From an uncultured Oscillospiraceae bacterium (GTDB taxonomy: Bacteria; Bacillota; Clostridia; Oscillospirales; Oscillospiraceae): a stretch of DNA of 5,318 nt. Below are positions 1-5,174 of the stretch, one piece after another. The translations under genes were made by a program, and so were the position numbers. The DNA lies in contig CAKUJA010000126.1 of the NCBI GenBank assembly GCA_934661135.1, forward strand, positions 1 through 5,318, given 5' to 3'. Under the pieces are notes generated by a model, which was not told where the DNA came from, did not search any database, and saw only the letters and a program-made list of their open reading frames with translations. Numbering within the stretch: the stretch's first letter is position 1; each line of letters starts with the position of its first letter.

Positions 1-45
1 GTATGCCGCATCCGTAAAGCTCCTTCGTCGCTAACGGCTGCGCAA
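1..45. repeat. Partial copy of 57-bp spacer module (S)
   Basis: This stretch is identical to positions 346-390, the last 45 bases of the complete 57-bp module at 334-390. The window therefore opens inside another copy of that module. The identity continues through the first part of the adjoining repeat unit, so 1-77 equals 346-422 without a mismatch. The module can fold: CCGT (12-15) pairs with ACGG (34-37) and AGC (18-20) with GCT (30-32). No gene is visible here; reading frames crossing it are by-products of the repeat. Confidence 0.85.
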
Positions 46-189
46 AGTCGTCCGCCCCTACGGGTGCGGTGGAAGATATGCGGTTGCAACGATGTACTGC
101 TACTGCTCCCAGACCCTCATCCGTCTGCTTCGCAGACACCTTCCCCGGAGGGGAAGGCAATCCGCTGCGGCGGGGATTTGGGCGGACAG
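46..189. repeat. ~144-bp intergenic repeat unit, copy 1 (U1)
   Basis: First of four near-complete copies of a structured intergenic repeat. The unit runs from AGTCGTCCGCCCC to GGGCGGACAG. Inside it are two hairpins: GTCTGC-TTC-GCAGAC (123-137) and CCTTCCCC-GGA-GGGGAAGG (139-157). Its last bases, GGGCGGAC (180-187), pair with GTCCGCCC (194-201) at the start of the next copy, so the joint between adjacent units is itself an inverted repeat with a 6-nt loop. In the variable stretch before the hairpins it reads GGTTGCAACGATGTACTGC, which it shares with copy 2 but not with copies 3 and 4. It is probably a non-coding repeat of REP/BIME or MITE-remnant character; no transposase is present in the window. 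Confidence 0.9.
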
Positions 190-333
190 AGTCGTCCGCC
201 CCTACAAGGTGCGGTGGGAGATCGGAGGTTGCAACGATGTACTGCAACTGCGCCCAGTCCCTCATCCGTCTGCTTCGCAGACACCTTCCCCGGAGGGGAA
301 GGCAATCCGCTGCGGCGGGGATAGGGCGGACAG
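190..333. repeat. ~144-bp intergenic repeat unit, copy 2 (U2)
   Basis: Direct tandem copy of the preceding unit, same length (144 bp) and same orientation, abutting it without a gap. Both internal hairpins are kept exactly: the GTCTGC/GCAGAC stem and the CCTTCCCC/GGGGAAGG stem. Differences lie mainly outside the stems, for example CTACAAGG where copies 1 and 3 have CTACGGG, and CGCCCAGTCC where copy 1 has CTCCCAGACC. It ends in GGGCGGACAG (324-333), after which a 57-bp module interrupts the array. Confidence 0.9.
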
Positions 334-390
334 TACCCGCAAGGGGTATGCCGCATCCGTAAAGCTCCTTCGTCGCTAACGGCTGCGCAA
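334..390. repeat. Complete 57-bp spacer module (S) inserted between repeat units
   Basis: This module separates copies 2 and 3. Where copies 1 and 2 meet directly the sequence is GGACAG then AGTCGTCC; here the same two halves are kept intact with exactly 57 extra bases between them. It begins with a small hairpin, TACCC-GCAAG-GGGTA (334-348), and contains a second possible stem, CCGT...ACGG (357-382). The inserted block sits in the loop of the GGGCGGAC (324-331) / GTCCGCCC (395-402) inverted repeat. Its last 45 bases recur exactly at 1-45. It has no coding potential that I trust. Confidence 0.85.
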
Positions 391-533
391 AGTCGTCCGC
401 CCCTACGGGTGCGGTGGAAGATCGGAGATTGTAACGATGCATTGCAACTGCTCCCGGACCCTCATCCGTCTGCTTCGCAGACACCTTCCCCGAGGGGAAG
501 GCATTCCGCTGCGGCGGGGATTTGGGCGGACAG
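391..533. repeat. ~144-bp intergenic repeat unit, copy 3 (U3)
   Basis: Third copy, 143 bp, shortened by one base in the loop of the second hairpin (CCTTCCCC-GA-GGGGAAGG at 483-500) while both arms remain perfect. Its first 32 bases match copy 1 exactly, as part of the 77-bp identity 346-422 = 1-77. Its variable stretch, GATTGTAACGATGCATTG (426-443), instead matches the distant copy 4 at 5210-5227. The unit therefore looks like a mosaic of two subfamilies. It ends in GGGCGGACAG (524-533). Confidence 0.9.
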
Positions 534-559
534 AGTCGTCCGCCCCGACAAGGTTCGGG
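534..559. repeat. Truncated start of a further repeat unit, upstream of mscL
   Basis: AGTCGTCCGCCCC resumes directly after copy 3 and continues as GACAAGGTTCGGG, resembling the first 27 or so bases of copy 2 (CTACAAGGTGCGG). The similarity then stops and unique sequence leads into mscL. GTCCGCCC at 538-545 still pairs with GGGCGGAC at 524-531, so the array ends on a complete inverted-repeat joint. I see no convincing sigma-A promoter between here and the mscL ribosome binding site. Confidence 0.7.
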
Positions 560-604
560 ACAAGCGTGCGTTTTGCGGCCAAAGGCAAGAGAAACAAAAA
601 ATAT

Positions 605-612
605 AAGAGGAG
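605..612 (+). promoter_or_regulatory. Ribosome binding site of mscL
   Basis: AAGAGGAG lies 8 nt upstream of the ATG at 621. This decides the start. An in-frame ATG at 522 would begin inside the repeat array and add 33 residues unlike MscL. Confidence 0.8.
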
Positions 613-620
613 AAGATGAA

Positions 621-1058
621 ATGAAAAAGTTCTTTGCGGAATTCAAAGAGTTCATTTCGCGCGGCAATGTGATGGACATGGCCATCGGCGTGATTATTGC
701 CAGTGCGTTTGGCAAGATTACCACGTCGCTGGTCAACGATGTATTCATGCCGCTGATCGGCTGCCTGATCGGTGGCATTGATCTGGCGAAGCTGAACATC
801 ACGATCTCCCCTGCCGTGCTGAATGAGACCGGCGAGGTGACGAAAGAGGCAGTTGTGGTCGGGATCGGCACGTTTCTGACCTCTGTGATCGACTTTATTC
901 TGGTGGCGTTCGTTGTGTTCCTTGTGGTCAAGGCGTTCAACACTGCGAAAAAGAAGCTGGAAAAGCCGGTGGAACCCGCACCCGCGCCCGCCGAGCCAGA
1001 ACCCACGAAGGAGGAGCTTCTGCTCACCGAGATCCGCGATCTGCTCAAGGAAAAATAA
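621..1058 (+). CDS. mscL: Large-conductance mechanosensitive channel MscL
   Basis: MscL forms a homopentameric membrane pore that opens under bilayer tension and releases solutes on osmotic downshock. The product is 145 residues, close to the usual 130-150. The N-terminal amphipathic helix (residues 1-14) leads into RGNVMDMAIGVIIASAFGKI (14-33), the family's most conserved stretch and the pore-lining TM1 (about 17-50). A periplasmic/extracellular loop follows (about 51-76), then TM2 (about 77-105). A charged KKKLEK segment and a proline-rich linker (116-128) lead to the cytoplasmic bundle helix KEELLLTEIRDLLKEK, almost the same as in E. coli MscL. By alignment with E. coli, the constriction residues Leu19 and Val23 correspond to Met20 and Val24. 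It stands alone: repeats lie upstream and a terminator directly follows the stop. The start is set by AAGAGGAG at 605-612. Confidence 0.97.
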   Translation: MKKFFAEFKEFISRGNVMDMAIGVIIASAFGKITTSLVNDVFMPLIGCLIGGIDLAKLNITISPAVLNETGEVTKEAVVVGIGTFLTSVIDFILVAFVVFLVVKAFNTAKKKLEKPVEPAPAPAEPEPTKEELLLTEIRDLLKEK

Positions 1059-1062
1059 GCGT

Positions 1063-1093
1063 AACGCGCCCTGCCATTGGCAAGGCGCGTTTT
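1063..1093 (+). terminator. Intrinsic terminator of mscL
   Basis: AACGCGCC (1063-1070) pairs with GGCGCGTT (1084-1091), and TGCC (1072-1075) with GGCA (1079-1082), around an ATT loop and a single C-A mismatch. The stem runs into TTTT (1090-1093). It starts 4 nt after the mscL stop codon, which makes mscL a monocistronic unit or the end of one. A weaker second hairpin, TCCGG/CCGGA (1097-1114), precedes a T-rich tract at 1122-1132. Confidence 0.85.
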
Positions 1094-1121
1094 GCGTCCG
1101 GGATGGAATCCGGATTTGGGG

Positions 1122-1150
1122 TTTCTTTTTTTGCAGAAATCCGGTATAAT
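1122..1150 (+). promoter_or_regulatory. Probable sigma-A promoter for the rsmF-walR-walK cluster
   Basis: A perfect -10 box, TATAAT, lies at 1145-1150, downstream of the mscL terminator and 31 nt upstream of the TTG start. At the standard 17-nt spacing the -35 position holds TTTCTT (1122-1127), a poor match to TTGACA, inside a T-rich tract. The expected transcription start is near 1157, giving a leader of about 25 nt. The -10 box and its location are seen directly; activity is inferred. Confidence 0.7.
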
Positions 1151-1166
1151 AAATACACTATGCTAT

Positions 1167-1173
1167 AAGGGGG
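1167..1173 (+). promoter_or_regulatory. Ribosome binding site fixing a TTG start for the methyltransferase
   Basis: AAGGGGG lies 8 nt upstream of the TTG at 1182. No in-frame ATG has a comparable site. The next in-frame ATG, at 1209, would remove the conserved LPEGFL start of the family. The upstream ATG at 1077 lies inside the mscL terminator stem. Confidence 0.75.
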
Positions 1174-1181
1174 CGTTTGCG

Positions 1182-2513
1182 TTGCTGCCGGAAGGGTTTT
1201 TGAATCGAATGAAGCCGCTGCTCGGCGCGGAGTTTGACGCGTTTTGCGCGTCTTATGACCGGCCGCGCAACGCCGGCCTGCGGCGCAACCCGTTGGCGGC
1301 GCAGCCGCCCCTGCCGGAGTTCGGCCTGTCCCCGGTGCCGTGGTGCGCGGAGGGATTTTACTACGATCCGGCGACGCGCCCCGGCCTTTCGCCGCTGCAC
1401 GCGGCCGGGGCATACTATTTACAGGAGCCGAGCGCGATGGCGCCGGTGGAGCTGCTCGACCCGCAGCCGGGCGAGCGCGTGCTCGACCTCTGCGCGGCGC
1501 CGGGCGGAAAGAGCACGCAGATTGCGGGCAAGCTGGCAGGACGCGGTCTGCTGGTCTGCAACGAGATCAACGAAAAGCGCGCCCGCGTGCTCGCGGGCAA
1601 CATTGAGCGGCTCGGCGTGGCCAATGCGCTGGTGCTCTGCGAGCATCCAAAGCGCCTGGCCGAGCGCTTCCCTGCTTACTTTGACCGGATTCTGGTCGAC
1701 GCGCCCTGCTCGGGCGAGGGAATGTTCCGCAAGGAGCAGGCGGCGGTAGACGACTGGACGGAGGACACGAACGCAATCTGCGCCAACCGGCAGATGGAGA
1801 TTTTGCAGTCCGCAGCCGGGATGCTGCGCCCCGGAGGGCGGCTGGTCTACTCCACGTGCACGTTTTCGCCGCTGGAAAACGAGGGCGTGATCTCCGCGTT
1901 TTTGAAAACACACCCGGAGTTTACGCTGCTGCCGGCGGCGCGGCCACCGTTTTCCCCGGGGCGGCCGGACTGGATTGCGGCGCCTGCGCCGGGACTGGAG
2001 CAGACGGTGCGGCTCTGGCCGCACAAGCTGCGCGGCGAGGGGCATTTTGCCGCGGTGCTGCAAAGAGCCGGGGATGCGCCGGGAAGCGAGCTGCCGATCG
2101 AGCCGGGCATGAAGGCGCCAAAGGAGCTTTTGGAGTTTGCCAAGGCGGTAGAGCTTTCGCTGCCGGAGGGGAACGTTGTATCGTTTGGGCAGACGATCTA
2201 TCTTGCGCCGGAGGAGCTGCCGGCGCTGCGCGGACTGCGGGTGCTGCGCTGCGGGTTGGAGCTTGGCGAGGTGCGGAAGAACCGCGTGGAACCGGCGCAC
2301 GCGCTGGCGCTTTGGCTGCGGCGGTGCGCGGCAACTCTGAATTTTGACCGCGGCGACGCGCGGCTGGCGCAATATTTGGCCGGACAGACGATTCCAACAG
2401 ACGGCGCAGGCTGGATGCTGGTGCAGGTGGAAGGCTGCTCGCTCGGCTGGGGCAAGGCGTCTGCCGGTCAACTGAAAAATCACTATCCGAAGGCGCTTCG
2501 CCGCCCGCTGTGA
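1182..2513 (+). CDS. rsmF: RsmF-type 16S rRNA (cytosine-C5) methyltransferase, NOL1/NOP2/Sun family
   Basis: This is a cytoplasmic S-adenosylmethionine-dependent RNA m5C methyltransferase. Homologues such as E. coli RsmF modify 16S rRNA (C1407); the exact target here is inferred from the family. The product is 443 residues with a TTG start. Residues 1-70 form the N-terminal RNA-binding part (LPEGFLNRM, SYDRPRNAGLRRN). The SAM site is LDLCAAPGGKST (101-112), and NEINEKRA (127-134) carries the ribose-binding acidic residue. DAPCSGEGMF (173-182) holds the motif IV cysteine Cys176 that releases the product. STCTFSPLENE (224-234) holds Cys226, the expected catalytic nucleophile. The C-terminal third (about 300-443) matches the RsmF-specific extension and PUA-like end, finishing with GWGK and LKNHYPKALR. 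All key residues are present and the gene appears intact. The stop lies 17 nt before the regulator's start, suggesting co-transcription. NOL1/NOP2/Sun membership is certain; the symbol rsmF is slightly less so. Confidence 0.92.
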   Translation: MLPEGFLNRMKPLLGAEFDAFCASYDRPRNAGLRRNPLAAQPPLPEFGLSPVPWCAEGFYYDPATRPGLSPLHAAGAYYLQEPSAMAPVELLDPQPGERVLDLCAAPGGKSTQIAGKLAGRGLLVCNEINEKRARVLAGNIERLGVANALVLCEHPKRLAERFPAYFDRILVDAPCSGEGMFRKEQAAVDDWTEDTNAICANRQMEILQSAAGMLRPGGRLVYSTCTFSPLENEGVISAFLKTHPEFTLLPAARPPFSPGRPDWIAAPAPGLEQTVRLWPHKLRGEGHFAAVLQRAGDAPGSELPIEPGMKAPKELLEFAKAVELSLPEGNVVSFGQTIYLAPEELPALRGLRVLRCGLELGEVRKNRVEPAHALALWLRRCAATLNFDRGDARLAQYLAGQTIPTDGAGWMLVQVEGCSLGWGKASAGQLKNHYPKALRRPL

Positions 2514-2519
2514 CAGGAA

Positions 2520-2526
2520 AAGAGGA
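2520..2526 (+). promoter_or_regulatory. Ribosome binding site of the response regulator
   Basis: AAGAGGA lies 4 nt upstream of the ATG at 2531; a second purine run, AGGAAAA, begins at 2515. These favour the ATG at 2531 over the in-frame GTG at 2510, which overlaps the methyltransferase stop (GTGA) but has no good site upstream and would add seven unconserved residues. Confidence 0.65.
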
Positions 2527-2530
2527 CAGT

Positions 2531-3235
2531 ATGGAACAAACGAAGAAAAAGGTGCTCATTGTGGAAGATGAGCGCGCGATTGTTGAGATTTTGAAATTCA
2601 ACCTGAGCCGCGAGGGGTATGAGACGATGGAGGCGCTTGACGGTGAGACCGGCTTGCGGCTCGGTTTGACCGGCGACCCGGATTTGATTTTGCTCGACGT
2701 GATGCTGCCGAAGATGAACGGCTTTGACATCTGTGCCAAACTGCGCGAGGCTGGGAGCACTGCGCCGATCATCATGCTCACGGCGCGCGAGGAGGAGACG
2801 GACAAAGTCTTTGGCTTGGAGGCCGGTGCGGACGACTACATGACGAAGCCGTTTTCGATGCGCGAACTGCTCGCGCGCGTGCGCGCGAACATCCGGCGGC
2901 GCAGCCTCGACCTCAACGCGCGCAAGTCGGTCGGCAAGCTGATCGAAGCGAACGGATTGACGATCGACCCCGCGACGTTCTCGGTGATGCGCGGCGGGAA
3001 GGCCGTCGACCTGACGCAGAAGGAATATGATCTGCTGCTCTATCTGGTGCAGGAGCGCGGGAAGGTCTTTTCTCGCGAGGATTTGATGCAGAAGGTCTGG
3101 AACTACGACTATTACGGCGATATGCGAACCGTCGACGTGACGGTGCGCCGCCTGCGCGAAAAGATTGAGGACGACCCCGGCAAACCGACGCGCATTTTGA
3201 CCAAGCGCGGCGTTGGCTACTATTTCGCCGAATAA
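2531..3235 (+). CDS. walR: WalR-like (OmpR/PhoB family) response regulator
   Basis: This is a DNA-binding response regulator that should be phosphorylated by the adjacent kinase. It is 234 residues long, typical of the family. The receiver domain (about 6-122) has the acidic pair Glu12/Asp13, phosphoacceptor Asp56 in LLDVMLP, switch Thr84 and conserved Lys106 in TKPF. A linker follows, then a winged-helix effector domain (about 138-234) with LTQKEYDLLLYL and the recognition-helix region GDMRTVDVTVRRLREKIED, ending in ILTKRGVGYYF. Both EILKFNLSREGYE and the recognition helix closely resemble Bacillus/Staphylococcus WalR (YycF), the regulator of peptidoglycan turnover genes, more than a generic PhoP. 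That assignment comes from remembered similarity, not a search. The usual downstream partners walH, walI and walJ are absent here, so a PhoP- or VicR-type paralogue remains possible. Confidence 0.9.
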   Translation: MEQTKKKVLIVEDERAIVEILKFNLSREGYETMEALDGETGLRLGLTGDPDLILLDVMLPKMNGFDICAKLREAGSTAPIIMLTAREEETDKVFGLEAGADDYMTKPFSMRELLARVRANIRRRSLDLNARKSVGKLIEANGLTIDPATFSVMRGGKAVDLTQKEYDLLLYLVQERGKVFSREDLMQKVWNYDYYGDMRTVDVTVRRLREKIEDDPGKPTRILTKRGVGYYFAE

Positions 3236-3250
3236 CCGGCAGCGGCAGAG

Positions 3251-3256
3251 AGGAGG
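3251..3256 (+). promoter_or_regulatory. Ribosome binding site of the sensor kinase
   Basis: A consensus AGGAGG sits 6 nt before the ATG at 3263, in the 27-nt gap after the regulator's stop. It supports both the start and efficient translation from a shared transcript. Confidence 0.85.
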
Positions 3257-3262
3257 CGGCCC

Positions 3263-5005
3263 ATGCGCACGCTCCGCATGAAGATGGTCATGATTATGGT
3301 CGTGCTGATTCTGGCTTTGATGACGGTCATCGGCGCGTTTTTAATCAGTGGCGTCAGTAATTTCTATATCTCTGAGTTCTACGTGCAGATGGAACGGACG
3401 TTCTCGCCGGAGTTCATCGGCCAGCTTCAGCGGCTTGCCGACGAGGAGAACGGCGTTACGCAGATGAAAGAGCTGCTCATGGCGCAGGCCGGATTGGGGA
3501 TTGACCTGTCTGACCGGAACGTCTACATTCTCGACAGTATGGGGCAGGTGTTGGAGGCATCTGACGAGCGGACGCAGATTACGGCAACGCAAAATCTGCT
3601 GGCGGCGATGAACGGCGAGGTTGGGCAGACCGGCTCCGTCACCAGCGACAGCATGGATCTGGCTGTGCCGATTTTGACGCAGGAGCACTCCTACATCGCG
3701 TATGTGCTCGACAACCGCGCGACGGTTGATGCGCTGACGAGCGAGCTGATCGGCATTATTCTGCGCGCGCTGGGACTGGGCCTTGTGATCTGCGTGGTGC
3801 TGTCGTTCCTGCTGGCGCGGATTTTGATTAAACCGATTCAGGCGCTCACGGTTGGTACGAGGCAGGTTGCGGCGGGCGACTTTTCACAGCGTGTGGCCGT
3901 GGAGGGACACGACGAGATCGGCGTGCTGGCGCGGAACTTCAACCATATGGCGAAGGTGCTTGAGGACACGATCTCCGAGGCGGAAAACGAGCGGAACAAG
4001 CTCTCGACGCTGTTCCTGCATATGACGGACGGCGTGGTGGCCTTTTCAACGTCCGGCACGATGATCCACTGCAACCCGGCGGCGATGCAGATGCTTGCAC
4101 GCGGACTGGACGCAACGACGACATTTGACGAGCTGTTTGGCAGCGAGGCGGAGCTTGATACGCTGCTGACGCTGCGTCGGCCGCAGTATTTGGAGCTGCA
4201 AAAGACCGTCGGCGAGCGGGAGCTGGAGCTGTTTATGGCGCCGTTTTCGTCCGACCAGACGCAGGGCGGCGTTCTCGTCGTGATCCATGACGTGACGGAG
4301 CAGCGTAAGAGCGAACAGTCGAAGCGCGAGTTCGTCGCCAACGTCTCACACGAGCTGCGCACGCCGCTGACCAATATCAAGGCCTACGCGGAGACGATCA
4401 TCAGCGCAGGCGACGAGCTGCCGGGCGAGATGCGCAGCAATTTCCTGGGCGTCATTGTTGGCGAGGCCGACCGGATGACCCGCATTGTGCAGGATTTGCT
4501 GACGCTCAGCAAGATCGACTACGGCAAGATGGAGATGAATATCTCCCGCTTCTCATTCCGCAAGGCGGTGGAGTCTGTCTATGAGGCGGCGAAGCTCAAC
4601 GCCGAGCAGAATCACCATCACACGATGCTGCTGACCGAGGAGGAGGACATCCCCGAGGTCAACGGCGACCGCGAGCGCATAGAGCAGGTGGTCACGAACA
4701 TCGTCTCCAATGCGGTGAAATATACGCCGGACGGCGGCAGAATTGAGATCCATGTCGGAAAAACCGGGAAAAATGTCTACGTCTGCGTTTCGGACAACGG
4801 CATTGGCATTCCGGAGAAGGATTTGCCGCGGCTGTTTGACCGGTTCTACCGCGTGGATAAGGCGCGTTCGCGCGAGTCGGGCGGCACGGGACTGGGACTT
4901 TCTATTGCGCAGGAAATTCTCAAGCAGCATAAGGGGTCGATTCGGATTGATTCCGTCTATGGAGAAGGGACGGATGTGAGGATTACGCTGCCCGCGGCAG
5001 AGTGA
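3263..5005 (+). CDS. walK: WalK-like membrane sensor histidine kinase
   Basis: This is the membrane-bound kinase partner of the adjacent regulator. The product is 580 residues, close to B. subtilis WalK (about 610). Visible order: a short basic N-terminus; TM1 (about 8-30); an extracytoplasmic sensor of about 130 residues (31-161); TM2 (about 163-187); HAMP (about 187-238, with KPIQAL and DEIGVLARNFN); a cytoplasmic PAS domain (about 245-345) ending in VIHDVTEQ; HisKA (about 353-420); and HATPase_c (about 468-578). The phosphorylation site is His363 in SHELRTPLT. The ATP-binding lid shows the N box NIVSNAVKYTP (479-489), G1 box DNGIGIP (511-517), F box FDRFYRVDKAR (525-535) and G2 box GTGLGL (541-546). 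All catalytic residues are intact. The TM-sensor-TM-HAMP-PAS-HisKA-HATPase order and the sequence around His363 match WalK/VicK; PhoR-type kinases share most of this, so the symbol is tentative. The ligand cannot be read from the sequence. Confidence 0.92.
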   Translation: MRTLRMKMVMIMVVLILALMTVIGAFLISGVSNFYISEFYVQMERTFSPEFIGQLQRLADEENGVTQMKELLMAQAGLGIDLSDRNVYILDSMGQVLEASDERTQITATQNLLAAMNGEVGQTGSVTSDSMDLAVPILTQEHSYIAYVLDNRATVDALTSELIGIILRALGLGLVICVVLSFLLARILIKPIQALTVGTRQVAAGDFSQRVAVEGHDEIGVLARNFNHMAKVLEDTISEAENERNKLSTLFLHMTDGVVAFSTSGTMIHCNPAAMQMLARGLDATTTFDELFGSEAELDTLLTLRRPQYLELQKTVGERELELFMAPFSSDQTQGGVLVVIHDVTEQRKSEQSKREFVANVSHELRTPLTNIKAYAETIISAGDELPGEMRSNFLGVIVGEADRMTRIVQDLLTLSKIDYGKMEMNISRFSFRKAVESVYEAAKLNAEQNHHHTMLLTEEEDIPEVNGDRERIEQVVTNIVSNAVKYTPDGGRIEIHVGKTGKNVYVCVSDNGIGIPEKDLPRLFDRFYRVDKARSRESGGTGLGLSIAQEILKQHKGSIRIDSVYGEGTDVRITLPAAE

Positions 5006-5018
5006 TTTGTGTTTCTTT

Positions 5019-5140
5019 CGAAGAACGCATTTTGTGAACCCGTTTTCGGTTCTCCTTCAGAAGGAGAATCTCTTTGCGCTCCATTCTTTTCGCCTCTATT
5101 CGGAGAAAGAAAAGAATGGGTTCAAAAAAGCGTTTCTTTG
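5019..5140. repeat. Large imperfect inverted repeat with internal hairpins, 3' of walK
   Basis: The outer arms are about 5019-5041 and 5118-5140: GAACCC (5036-5041) pairs with GGGTTC (5118-5123), then TTTT with AAAA, ACGC-type pairing (CGC 5026-5028 with GCG 5130-5132), and GAA/CTT-type pairing outward, with single-base bulges. Inside lie a near-perfect hairpin at 5050-5068 and an 11-bp perfect stem, CCATTCTTTTC (5081-5091) with GAAAAGAATGG (5109-5119). The whole can be drawn as a three-way junction. The GG at 5118-5119 is shared between the outer stem and the 11-bp stem, so the two compete by two base pairs. It starts 13 nt after the kinase stop. It may be the 3' end structure of the operon or a further intergenic repeat; no gene is seen in it. 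Confidence 0.7.
5050..5075 (+). terminator. Possible terminator hairpin of the rsmF-walR-walK cluster
   Basis: TTCTCCTT (5050-5057) pairs with AAGGAGAA (5061-5068) around a CAG loop and is followed by TCTCTTT (5069-5075), an imperfect T-rich tail. The stem is GC-poor and the tail is interrupted by C, so it is a weaker terminator than the one after mscL. It is nonetheless the best candidate between walK and the downstream repeat. Confidence 0.4.
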
Positions 5141-5174
5141 GGTGCGGAGGAAACCGGAAGAAGCGGGCGGACAG

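Noticed and set aside
64..379. Overlapping short reading frames in all three forward frames and on the minus strand (117-356), with repeated peptides
   Set aside because: They are translations of the tandem non-coding repeat. The same repeat is open in several frames at once, the frames lack ribosome binding sites, and the conserved elements are hairpin stems, not codons.
1..559. CRISPR array
   Set aside because: The repeated unit is about 144 bp, the intervening 57-bp block is itself repeated, there are no unique spacers of 30-40 bp, and no cas genes are visible.
522..620. Upstream in-frame ATG extending MscL by 33 residues
   Set aside because: The extension lies within the repeat array, is unlike any MscL N-terminus, and the ATG at 621 has a good ribosome binding site and the expected MKKFFAEFKEF start.
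616..624. Two-codon minimal reading frame ATG-AAA-TGA overlapping the mscL start
   Set aside because: It sits only 3 nt after the purine run, too close to be the preferred start, and such a short frame arises easily by chance. No evidence for translational coupling.
1131..1136. TTGCAG as the -35 box for TATAAT at 1145
   Set aside because: The spacing is only 8 bp, far too short for a sigma-A promoter. The T-rich stretch at 1122-1127 is at the right distance but matches weakly.
2510..2530. GTG start overlapping the methyltransferase stop (GTGA) for the response regulator
   Set aside because: No ribosome binding site upstream and seven unconserved extra residues. The ATG at 2531 fits the family start, although translational coupling cannot be excluded.
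1419..2805. Long minus-strand open frames (1419-2483 and 1921-2805)
   Set aside because: They are antisense shadows of GC-rich genes. The forward frame encodes complete, motif-bearing proteins, while the reverse products are low-complexity Arg/Ala/Pro-rich with no recognisable domain.
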